Part shown: positions 8,147-16,733 of the stretch, piece by piece
Position numbering within the stretch: the stretch's first letter is position 1
How the letters are laid out: every line of letters starts with the position of its first letter
Assembly (NCBI GenBank): GCA_035644475.1
Contig: DASQOL010000174.1
Location: forward strand, 1 to 49,305
Length of the DNA: 49,305 nt
Reading direction: 5' to 3'
From: FEN-1219 sp035644475
Lineage (GTDB): Bacteria > Pseudomonadota > Gammaproteobacteria > Steroidobacterales > Rariloculaceae
Notes under the pieces: model-generated
Database searches by the model: none
What the model saw: the letters and a program-made list of their open reading frames with translations, nothing else
What the model was told of the DNA's origin: nothing
Translations under genes and position numbers: made by a program

Positions 8147-10282
8147 CTACGACGTGAAGGTGACACCTGCGTCCTCGAGCGGCAGGGCACGGACGCGCTT
8201 GCCGGTGAGACCGAACAAGGCATTTGCGATCGCCGGCGCGACCAGCGGCACGCCCGCCTCGCCGATCCCTCCGGGGCTCGCATCGCTCGAGACCAGGGAG
8301 ACTTTGATCGGCGGCACTTCCGGCATGCGCGGGATGCGGAAGCTGTCGAAGTTCGATTGCTCGACGCGGCCGTTCTTGATGGTCACCTTGCTGCGCAGAG
8401 TGTTGATCAAGCCGCTGACCGCGCCGCTCTCGATCTGGGCGATCACCTGGTCGGGATGCACCGCGATCCCGCAGTCGACCGCATAGGTGAGCTTCTCGAG
8501 CTTCACTCGATCGCCCGTGCCCGAGAGCTCCGCGACGAGCGCAAGACGGCTGTCGTAGCACTCCATCGACGCCACACCGAAGGCCCGGCCGGACGAGGGC
8601 CGCGCCTCGAATCCCGCTTCCTTGGCGGCGCGCTCGATAACGGCGCGCAGTCGGGGTTGCCCGCCGAGCATCGAGAGACGGAACTGGACCGGATCCTGCC
8701 CGGCTGCATGCGCGAGCTCGTCGACGAAGCTTTCGATCGCGAACGCGTTGAGCGAGTTGCTCACGGAGCGCCAGTAGCCGACGTCGATGCCGACCTCCTG
8801 GATCACCGTGCGCATGTCGAGATTGGGGATGTCGTACCGGAAGTCGACGATCCCTTCGGTCATGAACCCGTCGAGACCGTCCTTCACCGCCCCCGGAAAC
8901 ATGCGGTTGGTGATGGACGGAGAGATCATCTTGTACGCGAACGCGGCGATGCGGCCGCTTTCGAGCGCCGCGCTCAGCAGGTGCAGACTCGGCGGACGGT
9001 AGAAGTCATGGGTCACGTCGTCCTCGCGCGTCCAGATGAGCTGGACCGGCACGCCGGCAACCGACTTCGCGATCGCCACGGCCTGACCGATGAAATCGAC
9101 GTCGAGCCGACGGCCGAACCCTCCGCCGATGAATTGCGCATGCACGCGCACTTGCTCGGGCGGGACCTGAGCCTTCTGCGCGGCGATGGCTTGAGCTCCC
9201 TGCGGAAACTGGGTGCTCGCCCAGACGTCGACGCCTCGGGGCGATACGAGCGCAAGGCAGTTCGGCGGCTCGAGCGTCATGTGCGCGAGCATCTGCGCCG
9301 TGTAGCGCGCTTCGATCGGCTTCGTCTTCGCGAGCGCCGCGGCGGCGTCGCCGGCCTGCCTCACGATCGCTCCCGGGCGGTCCTTTGCCTTCTCGAGCGT
9401 CGCGTAGATCGCCGCATTGTCGAGGGCGGCACGGGCGCCTTCGTCCCATTGAATCTTGATATCGGCCAGCGCGGATCTCGCGATCCAGTAGTGATCCGCG
9501 ATCACGGCGACGCCCTCGCCGAGGTCGACGACCTTGCGCACACCGGAGCGCTTCTGCGCTGCAGTTGCGTCGAACGAGGCGACGCGCCCGCCGAGAACAG
9601 GGCACGTGGCGAGGGCCGCATACACCATGCCCGGTTGCCGTACGTCGATTCCGAAGATCGTCTTGCCACGCGCTTTGTCCGCCCCATCGAGGCGGGGCAG
9701 CGCGGTGCCGATGAGATCGAACTCGCCGGCGGATTTCAGGGGCACGTCTTTCGGCACCGGCAAGCGGGCCGCCGCGGCTGCGAGCTCGCCGTAGCTCAGA
9801 CTCTCGTCGCCGTGAGCCACGCGCCCGCCGCTCGCGCGGCACTCGCCCGGCGAAACCTGCCATCGTTCGGCCGCCGCCGACACCAGCAGCGTGCGCGCCG
9901 TCGCACCCGCTCTGCGCAGCGGCTCCCACGCATCCCGCATGCTCGTGCTGCCGCCGGTGATCTGCGAGCCCATGAGCTTGTTGATGTAGACGGGGTCGGG
10001 CGGCGCCTCCTCGAGCGCGACCTGCAGCGGGTCGACGGCCAGCTCCTCCGCCAGCAACATCGTGAGCGAGGTGCGCACGTCTTGGCCCATCTCGTTGCGC
10101 GGACAGACGAGCGACACACGCCCGTCGGCGCCCACGCGAACCCAGGCATTCGGCTTGAATTCACCGGTCTCGGCAGCGTTCGCGCGCGAACCGCCGAGCT
10201 CGATGCCTAGCAGCAAGCCGCCACCGGCCAATACCGACAATTTGAGGAATTGCCGCCGGCCAACTTCGAGGTGCGCGCTCAT
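8147..10282 (-). CDS. iorB: Molybdopterin-binding subunit of an isoquinoline 1-oxidoreductase-like hydroxylase
   Basis: Large catalytic subunit of a xanthine dehydrogenase-family enzyme that hydroxylates aldehydes or N-heterocycles with water-derived oxygen at a molybdenum cofactor. The N-terminus carries a twin-arginine signal (GRRQFLKLSVLAGGGLLLG), so the folded enzyme is probably exported to the periplasm with its iron-sulfur partner. Internal landmarks are MVYAALATCPVLGGRV, FIGGGFGRRLDVDF and the C-terminal GIGEAGVPLVAPAIANALF, which carries the conserved active-site Glu region. An in-frame TTG one codon earlier exists, but the ATG at 10282 shares one base with the upstream TGA (TGATG) and is preferred, giving 711 residues. 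Isoquinoline itself is not implied as substrate, because many family members act on aldehydes. Confidence 0.9.
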   Translation of the reverse strand: MSAHLEVGRRQFLKLSVLAGGGLLLGIELGGSRANAAETGEFKPNAWVRVGADGRVSLVCPRNEMGQDVRTSLTMLLAEELAVDPLQVALEEAPPDPVYINKLMGSQITGGSTSMRDAWEPLRRAGATARTLLVSAAAERWQVSPGECRASGGRVAHGDESLSYGELAAAAARLPVPKDVPLKSAGEFDLIGTALPRLDGADKARGKTIFGIDVRQPGMVYAALATCPVLGGRVASFDATAAQKRSGVRKVVDLGEGVAVIADHYWIARSALADIKIQWDEGARAALDNAAIYATLEKAKDRPGAIVRQAGDAAAALAKTKPIEARYTAQMLAHMTLEPPNCLALVSPRGVDVWASTQFPQGAQAIAAQKAQVPPEQVRVHAQFIGGGFGRRLDVDFIGQAVAIAKSVAGVPVQLIWTREDDVTHDFYRPPSLHLLSAALESGRIAAFAYKMISPSITNRMFPGAVKDGLDGFMTEGIVDFRYDIPNLDMRTVIQEVGIDVGYWRSVSNSLNAFAIESFVDELAHAAGQDPVQFRLSMLGGQPRLRAVIERAAKEAGFEARPSSGRAFGVASMECYDSRLALVAELSGTGDRVKLEKLTYAVDCGIAVHPDQVIAQIESGAVSGLINTLRSKVTIKNGRVEQSNFDSFRIPRMPEVPPIKVSLVSSDASPGGIGEAGVPLVAPAIANALFGLTGKRVRALPLEDAGVTFTS

Positions 10283-10740
10283 CAAGCCCCCAGTGTCTGC
10301 GCGGCTTCATGGATCGCTCGGCGGATGCGGCCGTAGGTCCCACAGCGGCACAGGTTGAATTGCATCGCTTGATCGATGTCGGCGTCGCTGGGGCGCGGAT
10401 TCTTCGTCAGCAGCGCGGTGGCAGCCATCACTTGGCCCGGTTGGCAGTAGCCGCATTGCGGCACCTGGATCTTGTCCCACGCGCTCTGCACCGCCTCGGC
10501 GACACGTCCGGTGAGTCCCTCGATCGTGGTGATCGACTTGCCGCCGGCCACCGACAAGGGAAGCAGGCACGAGAACGTGGCGACGCCATCGAGGTGCACC
10601 GTGCACGCACGGCATAGAGTCTTTCCGCAGCCGAATTTCGTTCCCGTCATCCCGAGGTGATCGCGAAGCACCCACAAGATCGGTGTGTCCGGCGCGGCAT
10701 CCACTTCGACGGTCTTGCCATTCAGCTCGAGCTGCGTCAT
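10282..10740 (-). CDS. iorA: [2Fe-2S] subunit of isoquinoline 1-oxidoreductase-like hydroxylase
   Basis: 152 residues with two [2Fe-2S] clusters. The ferredoxin-like N-terminal cluster uses C38, C43, C46 and C58. The helical C-terminal cluster uses C96, C99, C131 and C133 (QCGYCQPGQ and NLCRCGTY). It passes electrons from molybdenum to an external acceptor. The N-terminal cluster motif normally reads CxxxxCGxC. Here residue 44 is Arg (GCGKTLCRACTVHLDG), an unusual change next to the cluster. It has no signal peptide of its own, in keeping with export on the Tat signal of the large subunit. GGGAG precedes the ATG. The start overlaps the AraC gene by 4 bases (ATGA) and the stop abuts the large-subunit start. 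Confidence 0.92.
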   Translation of the reverse strand: MTQLELNGKTVEVDAAPDTPILWVLRDHLGMTGTKFGCGKTLCRACTVHLDGVATFSCLLPLSVAGGKSITTIEGLTGRVAEAVQSAWDKIQVPQCGYCQPGQVMAATALLTKNPRPSDADIDQAMQFNLCRCGTYGRIRRAIHEAAQTLGA

Positions 10741-11255
10741 TGGCGCGCTCCCGTAGCCCTGAGAGGCGCCCCGCGATATGCGCCGGGCGTGGTCCCGAGG
10801 TGCTTGCGAAACAGTGTCGTGAGGTGGCTTTGGCAGGAGCAGCCAACCTCGAGCGCGACCTCGGCGAGCGTGAGCTCCCGACTGGCCAGCAACTGCATTG
10901 CCCGCCTGATGCGGCAGTGGATGATGTATTGATGCGGTGTCATCCCGGTCTCGGACTTGAAGGAACGGCTAAACGTGAAGAGATCCACGCCGATGGCCGC
11001 GGCGATGTCGTCGCATTTGAGCTTTGAGTCCAGGTTCTCCCTGATGAACCGAATGGCGCGCCGCAACGAGTCGCGCCCCAGTCTGTTGGCGGCCGCCGGT
11101 TCCCTGTGAGTGACTTTCGTCGGTTGCAGGACGGAGTCCACCACGGTCCGAGCCAGATCTTCGAAGCGATCGTCGGCGCGATCAGGCTCGGTGGCGCGCT
11201 CCACGAGGTACGCTCGCATCACGCCCAACGCTCGATTCACTTTGCTCAACGTCAT
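10737..11255 (-). CDS. AraC-family transcriptional regulator (short form)
   Basis: 172 residues. The C-terminal 105 residues are the AraC double helix-turn-helix: LRRAIRFIRENLDSKLKCDDIAA, FSRSFKSETGMTPHQYI, RAMQLLASRELTLAEVALEVG and LTTLFRKHLGTTPGAYR. The N-terminal 65 residues are too short for the usual cupin-type ligand domain and look unlike one, so ligand sensing is unclear. The ATG at 11255 has GGAAGGG upstream. It is the first gene of the molybdenum hydroxylase/quinoprotein operon and overlaps iorA by 4 bases, which makes it the probable local regulator and likely autoregulated. Confidence 0.9.
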   Translation of the reverse strand: MTLSKVNRALGVMRAYLVERATEPDRADDRFEDLARTVVDSVLQPTKVTHREPAAANRLGRDSLRRAIRFIRENLDSKLKCDDIAAAIGVDLFTFSRSFKSETGMTPHQYIIHCRIRRAMQLLASRELTLAEVALEVGCSCQSHLTTLFRKHLGTTPGAYRGAPLRATGARQ

Positions 11256-11386
11256 GGTCGGTGCCCTTCCTGCGGGACAGATCGGATGGAACCGAGGCCG
11301 ACGTTAGGCCGATGCAAGGTGCGAGTCGTGAGATCGCGGTTATTTCTTGGTTCGATTTCCGTTGCGGTCGTGCGCCCGCGCGTCCA

Positions 11387-12319
11387 TCAGAGGCGCCAGT
11401 AGTGGTCGACGAGCAGCGCGGCGAACAGGAGAGAGAGAAAGACGATCGAGTAGCGAAACGTGCGCCGCGCCAGCCCGTTGCTGTAGCTCACGTGGAGCCC
11501 GATCGCATAGGCGAGAAACCCGCCGCAAAGGCCAAGCGCCGCAACCAGATAGATTGCCCCGCTCATCCCGGTGGCGAACGGCAGCACGCAAATTGCCGAC
11601 AGCATGATCGTATAGAGCAGAACGTGTTGACGCGTGAAGCGCTCGCCGTGAGTTACCGGCAACATCGGCACGCCGGCGCGCGCGTATTCATGCTTGCGGT
11701 ACAACGCCAGCGCCCAGAAGTGCGGAGGCGTCCACGCGAAAATGATCAGAAACAGCAACAGGGCATCGGCGGAGATCTCGCCGGTGACCGCGGTCCAGCC
11801 GAGAACCGGGGGCATTGCGCCGGCGGCTCCGCCGATGACGATGTTCTGCGGCGTGCGCGGCTTGAGCACGATCGTGTAGACGACGGCGTAGCCGAGAAAC
11901 GTAGCCAGCGCGAGCCACATGGTCAGCGGATTCACGCGCCGGTCCAGCACGAGCAGCCCCGCGCCGCCGACGACCGCGATGAAGGTGAGAGCTTGAACCA
12001 GAGTCAGCTCGCCCGCCGGCAGAGGACGCTTGTGGGTCCGCGCCATTGCGGCGTCGATGCTCTGCTCGACGACACAGTTCAATGCCGCTCCCGCCGTGGC
12101 AACGAGTGCGATACCGATCGTGCCGAATAGCACCGATGCGAGCGGCGGCAGGTCCGGCGTGGCCATGAACATGCCGATGACGGCCGTAAAGACCACGAGC
12201 GCCACGACGCGAGGCTTACCCAACCGGAGCAGATGTTTGACGGTGAGGTACGGCGATTGGGATGCGCGCGGCGACGCGCGCGCTTCAATTGCGGAACCGG
12301 GCGAGCTACTCGTTCTCAC
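11387..12319 (-). CDS. ctaB: Protoheme IX farnesyltransferase (heme O synthase)
   Basis: Transfers a farnesyl group to protoheme to make heme O, the precursor of heme A for the aa3/caa3 oxidase encoded divergently at 13113-17591. It has 310 residues and about eight to nine membrane spans. Family motifs are present: LGKPRVVALVVFTAVIG, NCVVEQSIDAAMARTHKRPL (the Asp-rich N-x-x-x-D-x-x-M-x-R-T-x-x-R-P prenyl-binding site) and FAWTPPHFWALALYRKHEY. The start is GTG at 12319 with GGAG about 9 bases upstream. The usual cox-operon neighbour heme A synthase (ctaA) is not in this window. It lies downstream of the alcohol dehydrogenase remnant. Confidence 0.95.
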   Translation of the reverse strand: MRTSSSPGSAIEARASPRASQSPYLTVKHLLRLGKPRVVALVVFTAVIGMFMATPDLPPLASVLFGTIGIALVATAGAALNCVVEQSIDAAMARTHKRPLPAGELTLVQALTFIAVVGGAGLLVLDRRVNPLTMWLALATFLGYAVVYTIVLKPRTPQNIVIGGAAGAMPPVLGWTAVTGEISADALLLFLIIFAWTPPHFWALALYRKHEYARAGVPMLPVTHGERFTRQHVLLYTIMLSAICVLPFATGMSGAIYLVAALGLCGGFLAYAIGLHVSYSNGLARRTFRYSIVFLSLLFAALLVDHYWRL

Positions 12320-12350
12320 GTGATTCTGCTCCGTTTCGCGTCAGCCCGGT

Positions 12351-12906
12351 CTAGGGTGTGAGGGCGACCTTCAGCACGCCGTCGCGCTGATGGGCGAAGA
12401 GATCGTACGCCGCCTCGACATCCTCGAGGCTGTAACGATGAGTGACCAGTGACTTCAGGTCGCCGCGACCCGTCGCAATTACGCTCATCAGGCGCCGCAT
12501 GCGCTCCTTGCCGCCTCGGCACAGAGTGGTGATGATTTTGTGATCGCCTAGCCCCGCTGCAAACGGCCCGAGCGGGATCTTCAGATCGGTCGAATACACG
12601 CCCAGACTGGAGAGCGTTCCGCCCGGCCGCAATACGCGCAGGCAGGCCTCGAAGGTTGCCTGAGTGCCGAGCGCCTCGATGGCGACGTCCACGCCCCTCC
12701 CACTCGTCAGACGAAGGATCTCCTCTGCAGGATCGACCTTGCGGAAATCGACGACGTGATCGGCGCCGAGGCGGCGTGCCGCAGATCGTCGTTGTCGTCA
12801 CGCGCAACAGCGCGTCGAGCGGGCCGACTTCCGGAATCGGCCGCTCCTGAAGCTCTATCTTGCCGGGCTCGACGAATACCGTCGCGCGCATCGTGGTCGT
12901 CACCAT
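12351..12906 (-). pseudogene. Zinc-dependent alcohol dehydrogenase remnant with internal deletion and frameshift
   Basis: The N-terminal about 45 codons from ATG 12906 (or ATG 12891, MRATVFVEPGK) read as a medium-chain alcohol dehydrogenase up to RVTTTTICG, the position of the first catalytic zinc Cys. At about 12775 the reading jumps frame directly to RRLGADHVVDFRKVDPAEEI, which belongs after the NAD-binding Rossmann turn. The C-terminus then continues normally (GRGVDVAIEALG to LKVALTP, TAG at 12351). Roughly 140-150 residues are missing, including the other zinc ligands, the GHE motif and the GxGxxG turn. The join also shifts frame, so no full protein can be made. GGAAGAGG still precedes the ATG. 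Either a real deletion or an assembly collapse would explain it. Confidence 0.85.
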
Positions 12907-13112
12907 CGTCCTCTTCCTTGCCTGTCTGTATCGTGCCCGACACTTAGGCTAATGAGCGGCTGACGGAAGGGTCTTGTAAAAACCTGTCGCGCCCGCCGCG
13001 GCTTGCGCGCCGCCGAAAAACATCCCGTTTGGCGGTTGCAGGATTTTGAAAGACGCGTCGCCGCCGACTCCATAGGATCGGTGCCGGACATGAGCTCCTG
13101 GGCACGATCGAG

Positions 13113-14294
13113 ATGGGACAGCCGGTGAACGCGATGGGTACGAGAGCGCATTGCAACGTAACGCGTGATCGCGCGACGGCGCTCATCGCGGCAGCATCGG
13201 CGTCAACGGCTTTCGCTGCGTCCGCCGGCGAAGTGCAATTCGGTCTGATAAACCCCGAAACCATCGTGGCGCATCAGATCCAAGACCTGCACACGATCGT
13301 TCTCTGGATTTGCATCGTGATCGGCCTGGTCGTGTTCGGCCTGTTGTTCTACACGCTTGCGCGCCACCGCCGATCCATCGGTCACGAAGCCAAACTGGTC
13401 GAAGAGAGCAAGGCCCTGCAGGTCGCTTGGACGCTCATTCCTTTGCTGATCGTCGTCGGCATGGCCTTCCCTGCCACCCGGACCGTGATAGCGATGAAGG
13501 ACACCTCCAATCCCGATCTCACGATCAAGATTACGGGCTATCAGTGGCACTGGCGCTATGACTACCTTGGCAAAGACATCTCCTTCTACAGTGTGCTGTC
13601 TACGCCCCGCGGCCAGATCGAGAATCAAGAACCGAAGGGCGAAAACTACCTTCTCGAAGTCGACAACCCGATGGTGGTCCCCGTCGACAAGAAGGTGCGC
13701 ATTCTCGTCACCGCCAACGACGTGATCCACTCGTGGTGGGTGCCCGCGTTCGGAGTGAAGCAGGACGCGATACCCGGATTCGTGCGCGACGCCTGGTTCA
13801 AGGTGGATGCTCCCGGCGTTTACCGCGGTCAATGCGCCGAGCTCTGCGGCAAGGAGCACGGCTACATGCCAATCGTCGTTCAGGCGCTTCCCGACAAGGA
13901 GTTCGAGACGTGGCTTGCTACGCAGGAGGCTCGCTCCAAAGCCGCCGGCTCGGCCGCCGCCGCGGACGCGGGTAAGACCTATTCCCTGGACGAGTTGAAG
14001 ACCCAGGGGCAAGCGGTCTACGACCGCAGCTGCGCCGCCTGCCATCAGCCCAACGGTCAAGGTGTGCCCCCGACGTTTCCGCCGATCGCACACGGCGTCG
14101 TGACGACGGGGCCGCTTGCAGCTCATCTGGACATGGTGCTGCACGGCAGCAAGAAGAACCCCGCCATGGCGGCGTTCGGGGGCCAGCTTTCGGATCTCGA
14201 GATCGCCGCCGTGGTGACCTACGAACGCAACGCCTTCGGCAACACCCAGGGCGACACGTTGCAACCGCGTGACGTGGCCGCCGCGCGCAAGTGA
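13113..14294 (+). CDS. coxB: Cytochrome c oxidase subunit II with fused cytochrome c domain (caa3 type)
   Basis: 393 residues. After a signal-like N-terminus and two membrane spans (TIVLWICIVIGLVVFGLLFY and WTLIPLLIVVGMAFPA) comes the periplasmic cupredoxin domain. It carries the CuA ligands: a His in VIHSWW, then C241, C245, H249 and M252 in CAELCGKEHGYM. A C-terminal cytochrome c domain has CAACH at 307-311 and a distal-side VPPTFPPI stretch, making this a caa3-type subunit that can accept electrons directly from soluble donors. The start is uncertain. ATG 13113 and ATG 13134 are both possible and neither has a strong ribosome site. It is the first gene of the cox operon. Confidence 0.95.
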   Translation: MGQPVNAMGTRAHCNVTRDRATALIAAASASTAFAASAGEVQFGLINPETIVAHQIQDLHTIVLWICIVIGLVVFGLLFYTLARHRRSIGHEAKLVEESKALQVAWTLIPLLIVVGMAFPATRTVIAMKDTSNPDLTIKITGYQWHWRYDYLGKDISFYSVLSTPRGQIENQEPKGENYLLEVDNPMVVPVDKKVRILVTANDVIHSWWVPAFGVKQDAIPGFVRDAWFKVDAPGVYRGQCAELCGKEHGYMPIVVQALPDKEFETWLATQEARSKAAGSAAAADAGKTYSLDELKTQGQAVYDRSCAACHQPNGQGVPPTFPPIAHGVVTTGPLAAHLDMVLHGSKKNPAMAAFGGQLSDLEIAAVVTYERNAFGNTQGDTLQPRDVAAARK

Positions 14295-14316
14295 CGCGCA
14301 CCGCGAGGAGAACACC

Positions 14317-15939
14317 TTGGACACATCAGTAGATGCCGTGGCGCACGAAGTGGAGCACGAAACGCCGGCGGGTATCGCCCGCTGGCTCACGGCGACGAAT
14401 CACAAGGACATCGGCACGCTGTACCTGTGCTTCAGCGTTGCGATGCTCCTGGTTGGCGGCCTCATGGCGCTCACGATCCGCGCGGAGCTGTTCAAGCCCG
14501 GCTTGCAGCTCGTGAATGGCGAGCTCTTCAACGAGCTCACGACGATGCACGGCTTGATCATGGTTTTCGGCGCGGTGATGCCGGCCTTCGTGGGATTCGC
14601 GAATTGGCAGCTCCCGATGATGATCGGCGCGCCCGACATGGCCTTCCCGCGCCTCAACAACTTCAGCTTCTGGCTCCTGCCGCCGGCCGCGATTCTGCTC
14701 GTGAGCTCGTTCTTCGTGCCCGGCGGGGCGAGCGGCGCCGGCTGGACGTTCTACCCGCCGCTGTCGATAGAGATGGGCCCGGGTATGGACATGGCCATTT
14801 TCGCCGTGCACCTTCTCGGCGTCTCGTCCGTGATCGGCGCCATCAACATCGTGACGACGGTGCTCAACATGCGTGCGCCGGGCATGACGCTGATGAAGAT
14901 GCCGATGTTCGTCTGGACTTGGCTCCTCACGGCGTATCTGCTGATCGCCGTGATCCCCGTGCTCGCGGGCGCGGTGACGATGCTCTTGACCGACCGCCAC
15001 TTCGGCACGCACTTCTTCAACGCGGCCGGCGGCGGAGATCCGGTTCTGTTTCAGCACATCTTCTGGTTCTTCGGTCATCCGGAGGTGTACATCCTGATTC
15101 TGCCGGCCTTCGGCATCATCTCCCACGTGATCCCGACGTTCGCCCGTAAGCCGCTGTTCGGCTATCGCTCGATGGTGTTCGCGTCGTGCGCGATCGCGCT
15201 CGTCGCGGTTCTCGTCTGGGCGCATCACATGTTCACGGTCGGAATGCCGGTCGGAGGACAACTCTTCTTCATGTACGCGACGCTGCTCGTGGCGATACCC
15301 ACCGGGGTGAAAGTCTTCAACTGGATCGCAACGATGTGGCAGGGCTCGATCACTCTCGAAACGCCGATGCTCTTCGCCGTCGGCTTCCTGTTCGTCTTCA
15401 TCGTGGGCGGCCTCACGGGCGTGATACTCGCGATCGTGCCCGTCGACGTTCAAGTGCACGACACTTACTACATCGTCGCGCATTTTCACTACACGATGGT
15501 CGCAGGCTCGCTGTTTGGGCTCTTCGCGGGCGCCTACTACTGGCTCCCGAAGTGGACCGGCCACAGGTACGACGAAGCGCTCGGGCGCCGGCACTTCTGG
15601 CTGTCGATGATCTTCTTCAACGCGACTTTCTTCGTCCAGTTCTTTCTGGGGCTCGCCGGGATGCCGCGCCGCATTCCCGATTACCCGCTGCAGTTCACGA
15701 CTCTCAACATGATCTCGAGCATCGGGGCGTTTGGTTTTGGCCTCAGCCAATTGGTCTTCGTGTATATGGTCATCAAGTGCGTTCGTGGCGGTGAGAAGGC
15801 GCCCGCGCGAGTGTGGGAAGGCGCCACGGGACTCGAGTGGACGCTGCCGTCGCCTCCCCCGCACCACAGCTTCAAGACACCTCCGGCGCTCACCCAGCCC
15901 GCAACTGCGGTCGCGTATCCGGTGTTGGATCCGTCATGA
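14317..15939 (+). CDS. coxA: Cytochrome c oxidase subunit I (A1 type)
   Basis: Catalytic subunit that holds heme a, heme a3 and CuB and pumps protons. 540 residues, about 12 membrane spans. H254-P-E256-V-Y258 provides a CuB ligand, the D-channel Glu and the cross-linked Tyr, placing it in the A1 subfamily. HH in WAHHMFTVGM gives the other CuB ligands, and HFHY in VAHFHYTM the heme a3 and heme a ligands. IGAPDMAFPRLNN carries the D-channel entry Asp and Asn. The start is TTG at 14317, preceded by GCGAGGAG at good spacing. No ATG nearby fits, and longer in-frame starts would overlap coxB. The stop overlaps the next gene by 4 bases (ATGA). Confidence 0.97.
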   Translation: MDTSVDAVAHEVEHETPAGIARWLTATNHKDIGTLYLCFSVAMLLVGGLMALTIRAELFKPGLQLVNGELFNELTTMHGLIMVFGAVMPAFVGFANWQLPMMIGAPDMAFPRLNNFSFWLLPPAAILLVSSFFVPGGASGAGWTFYPPLSIEMGPGMDMAIFAVHLLGVSSVIGAINIVTTVLNMRAPGMTLMKMPMFVWTWLLTAYLLIAVIPVLAGAVTMLLTDRHFGTHFFNAAGGGDPVLFQHIFWFFGHPEVYILILPAFGIISHVIPTFARKPLFGYRSMVFASCAIALVAVLVWAHHMFTVGMPVGGQLFFMYATLLVAIPTGVKVFNWIATMWQGSITLETPMLFAVGFLFVFIVGGLTGVILAIVPVDVQVHDTYYIVAHFHYTMVAGSLFGLFAGAYYWLPKWTGHRYDEALGRRHFWLSMIFFNATFFVQFFLGLAGMPRRIPDYPLQFTTLNMISSIGAFGFGLSQLVFVYMVIKCVRGGEKAPARVWEGATGLEWTLPSPPPHHSFKTPPALTQPATAVAYPVLDPS

Positions 15940-16139
15940 CGCAAACATGCTCGTCCACGCGATCGACGCGGGCCGGGAACGCGCGGACGGCGCTGGCGTT
16001 GGCAGTGGTTGCCCTCGGCACCTTCGCGGCGATCATTCTTGCGGAGCTCTACGCCCCGGCGCTGGTCGGGCTCGGAGCGATCGGCTTGATCGTGGTCGGA
16101 TTTCCGGTGGCCGCGTTGCTCGCGAAGAGTCGGACATGA
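15936..16139 (+). CDS. Small two-span membrane protein in cox operon
   Basis: 67 residues with two hydrophobic stretches (ALALAVVALGTFAAIILAELY and LVGLGAIGLIVVGFPVAALLA). Its ATG overlaps the coxA stop and its stop overlaps the ctaG start, each by ATGA, so it is translated as part of the operon. This is the position where many proteobacteria carry a short cytochrome oxidase assembly or subunit IV-like protein, but the sequence itself is not diagnostic. An accessory role in oxidase assembly or stability is inference from position. Confidence 0.7.
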   Translation: MTQTCSSTRSTRAGNARTALALAVVALGTFAAIILAELYAPALVGLGAIGLIVVGFPVAALLAKSRT

Positions 16140-16681
16140 GCACGGAGTCCAACCGCCCGCCGGCGCGCAGAAGGAACTGGGCCGTGCTCGTGACGTTGTC
16201 ATGCGTCACCGTCGGCATGTTCGGTTTCGGCTACCTGCTGGTCCCGTTCTACGACGTCTTTTGCAAGCTCACCGGCCTGCGCGATATCGATGCGGCCGAC
16301 CGAGTCGAAGTCAGGGTGATCGACGCCAGCCGAAGCGTGCGCATCGAGCTCGACGCCAACGTCAACGACCTGCCGTGGGTCGTCCGGCCCGCGACCCCGG
16401 TTCTGAGCGTCCACCCCGGCGAGCTCACGAACGTGTCCTATGAGGTCGAGAACACGACCGATCGGCCGATGACCGGGCAGGCCGTTGCGAGTTATGGACC
16501 GGCGCTCGCCGCGCAGTACTTCAAGAAGCTCGAATGCTTCTGCTTCACGAAGCAGGATCTCGCGGCGCACGAGAAGCGGCTGATGCCGGTCGTGTTCACG
16601 GTGGATCCGAAACTGCCGAAAGACGTCGACACAATCACGCTGTCCTACACCTTCTTCGAAGTGGAAGGCAGCGGGTCTTAG
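16136..16681 (+). CDS. ctaG: Cytochrome c oxidase assembly protein CtaG/Cox11
   Basis: 181 residues. It delivers copper to the CuB site of subunit I. There is an N-terminal membrane anchor (WAVLVTLSCVTVGMFGFGYLL), then a periplasmic immunoglobulin-like domain with VPFYDVFCKLTG. The copper-binding pair C134 and C136 sits in KKLECFCFTKQ, and the conserved LSYTFFEV closes the domain. The start ATG overlaps the stop of the small membrane protein gene by 4 bases. It lies between coxA and coxC, the usual proteobacterial order. Confidence 0.96.
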   Translation: MSTESNRPPARRRNWAVLVTLSCVTVGMFGFGYLLVPFYDVFCKLTGLRDIDAADRVEVRVIDASRSVRIELDANVNDLPWVVRPATPVLSVHPGELTNVSYEVENTTDRPMTGQAVASYGPALAAQYFKKLECFCFTKQDLAAHEKRLMPVVFTVDPKLPKDVDTITLSYTFFEVEGSGS

Positions 16682-16733
16682 GAAGGACGATGCGGGCCCA
16701 ATCGCAAGTCGTGTCGTGGTCGAGGAGTAACTC

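Noticed and set aside
12907..13112. Consensus sigma-70 promoter for the cox operon
   Set aside because: TTGCAG/TTGAAA-like and TAGGAT-like hexamers occur, but the spacings are far outside 16-18 bases, so no promoter is called.
14326..15867. 513-codon open frame antisense to coxA
   Set aside because: It mirrors the coxA codons at high GC and gives a His/Arg/Glu-rich peptide with no motifs. coxA is unmistakable.
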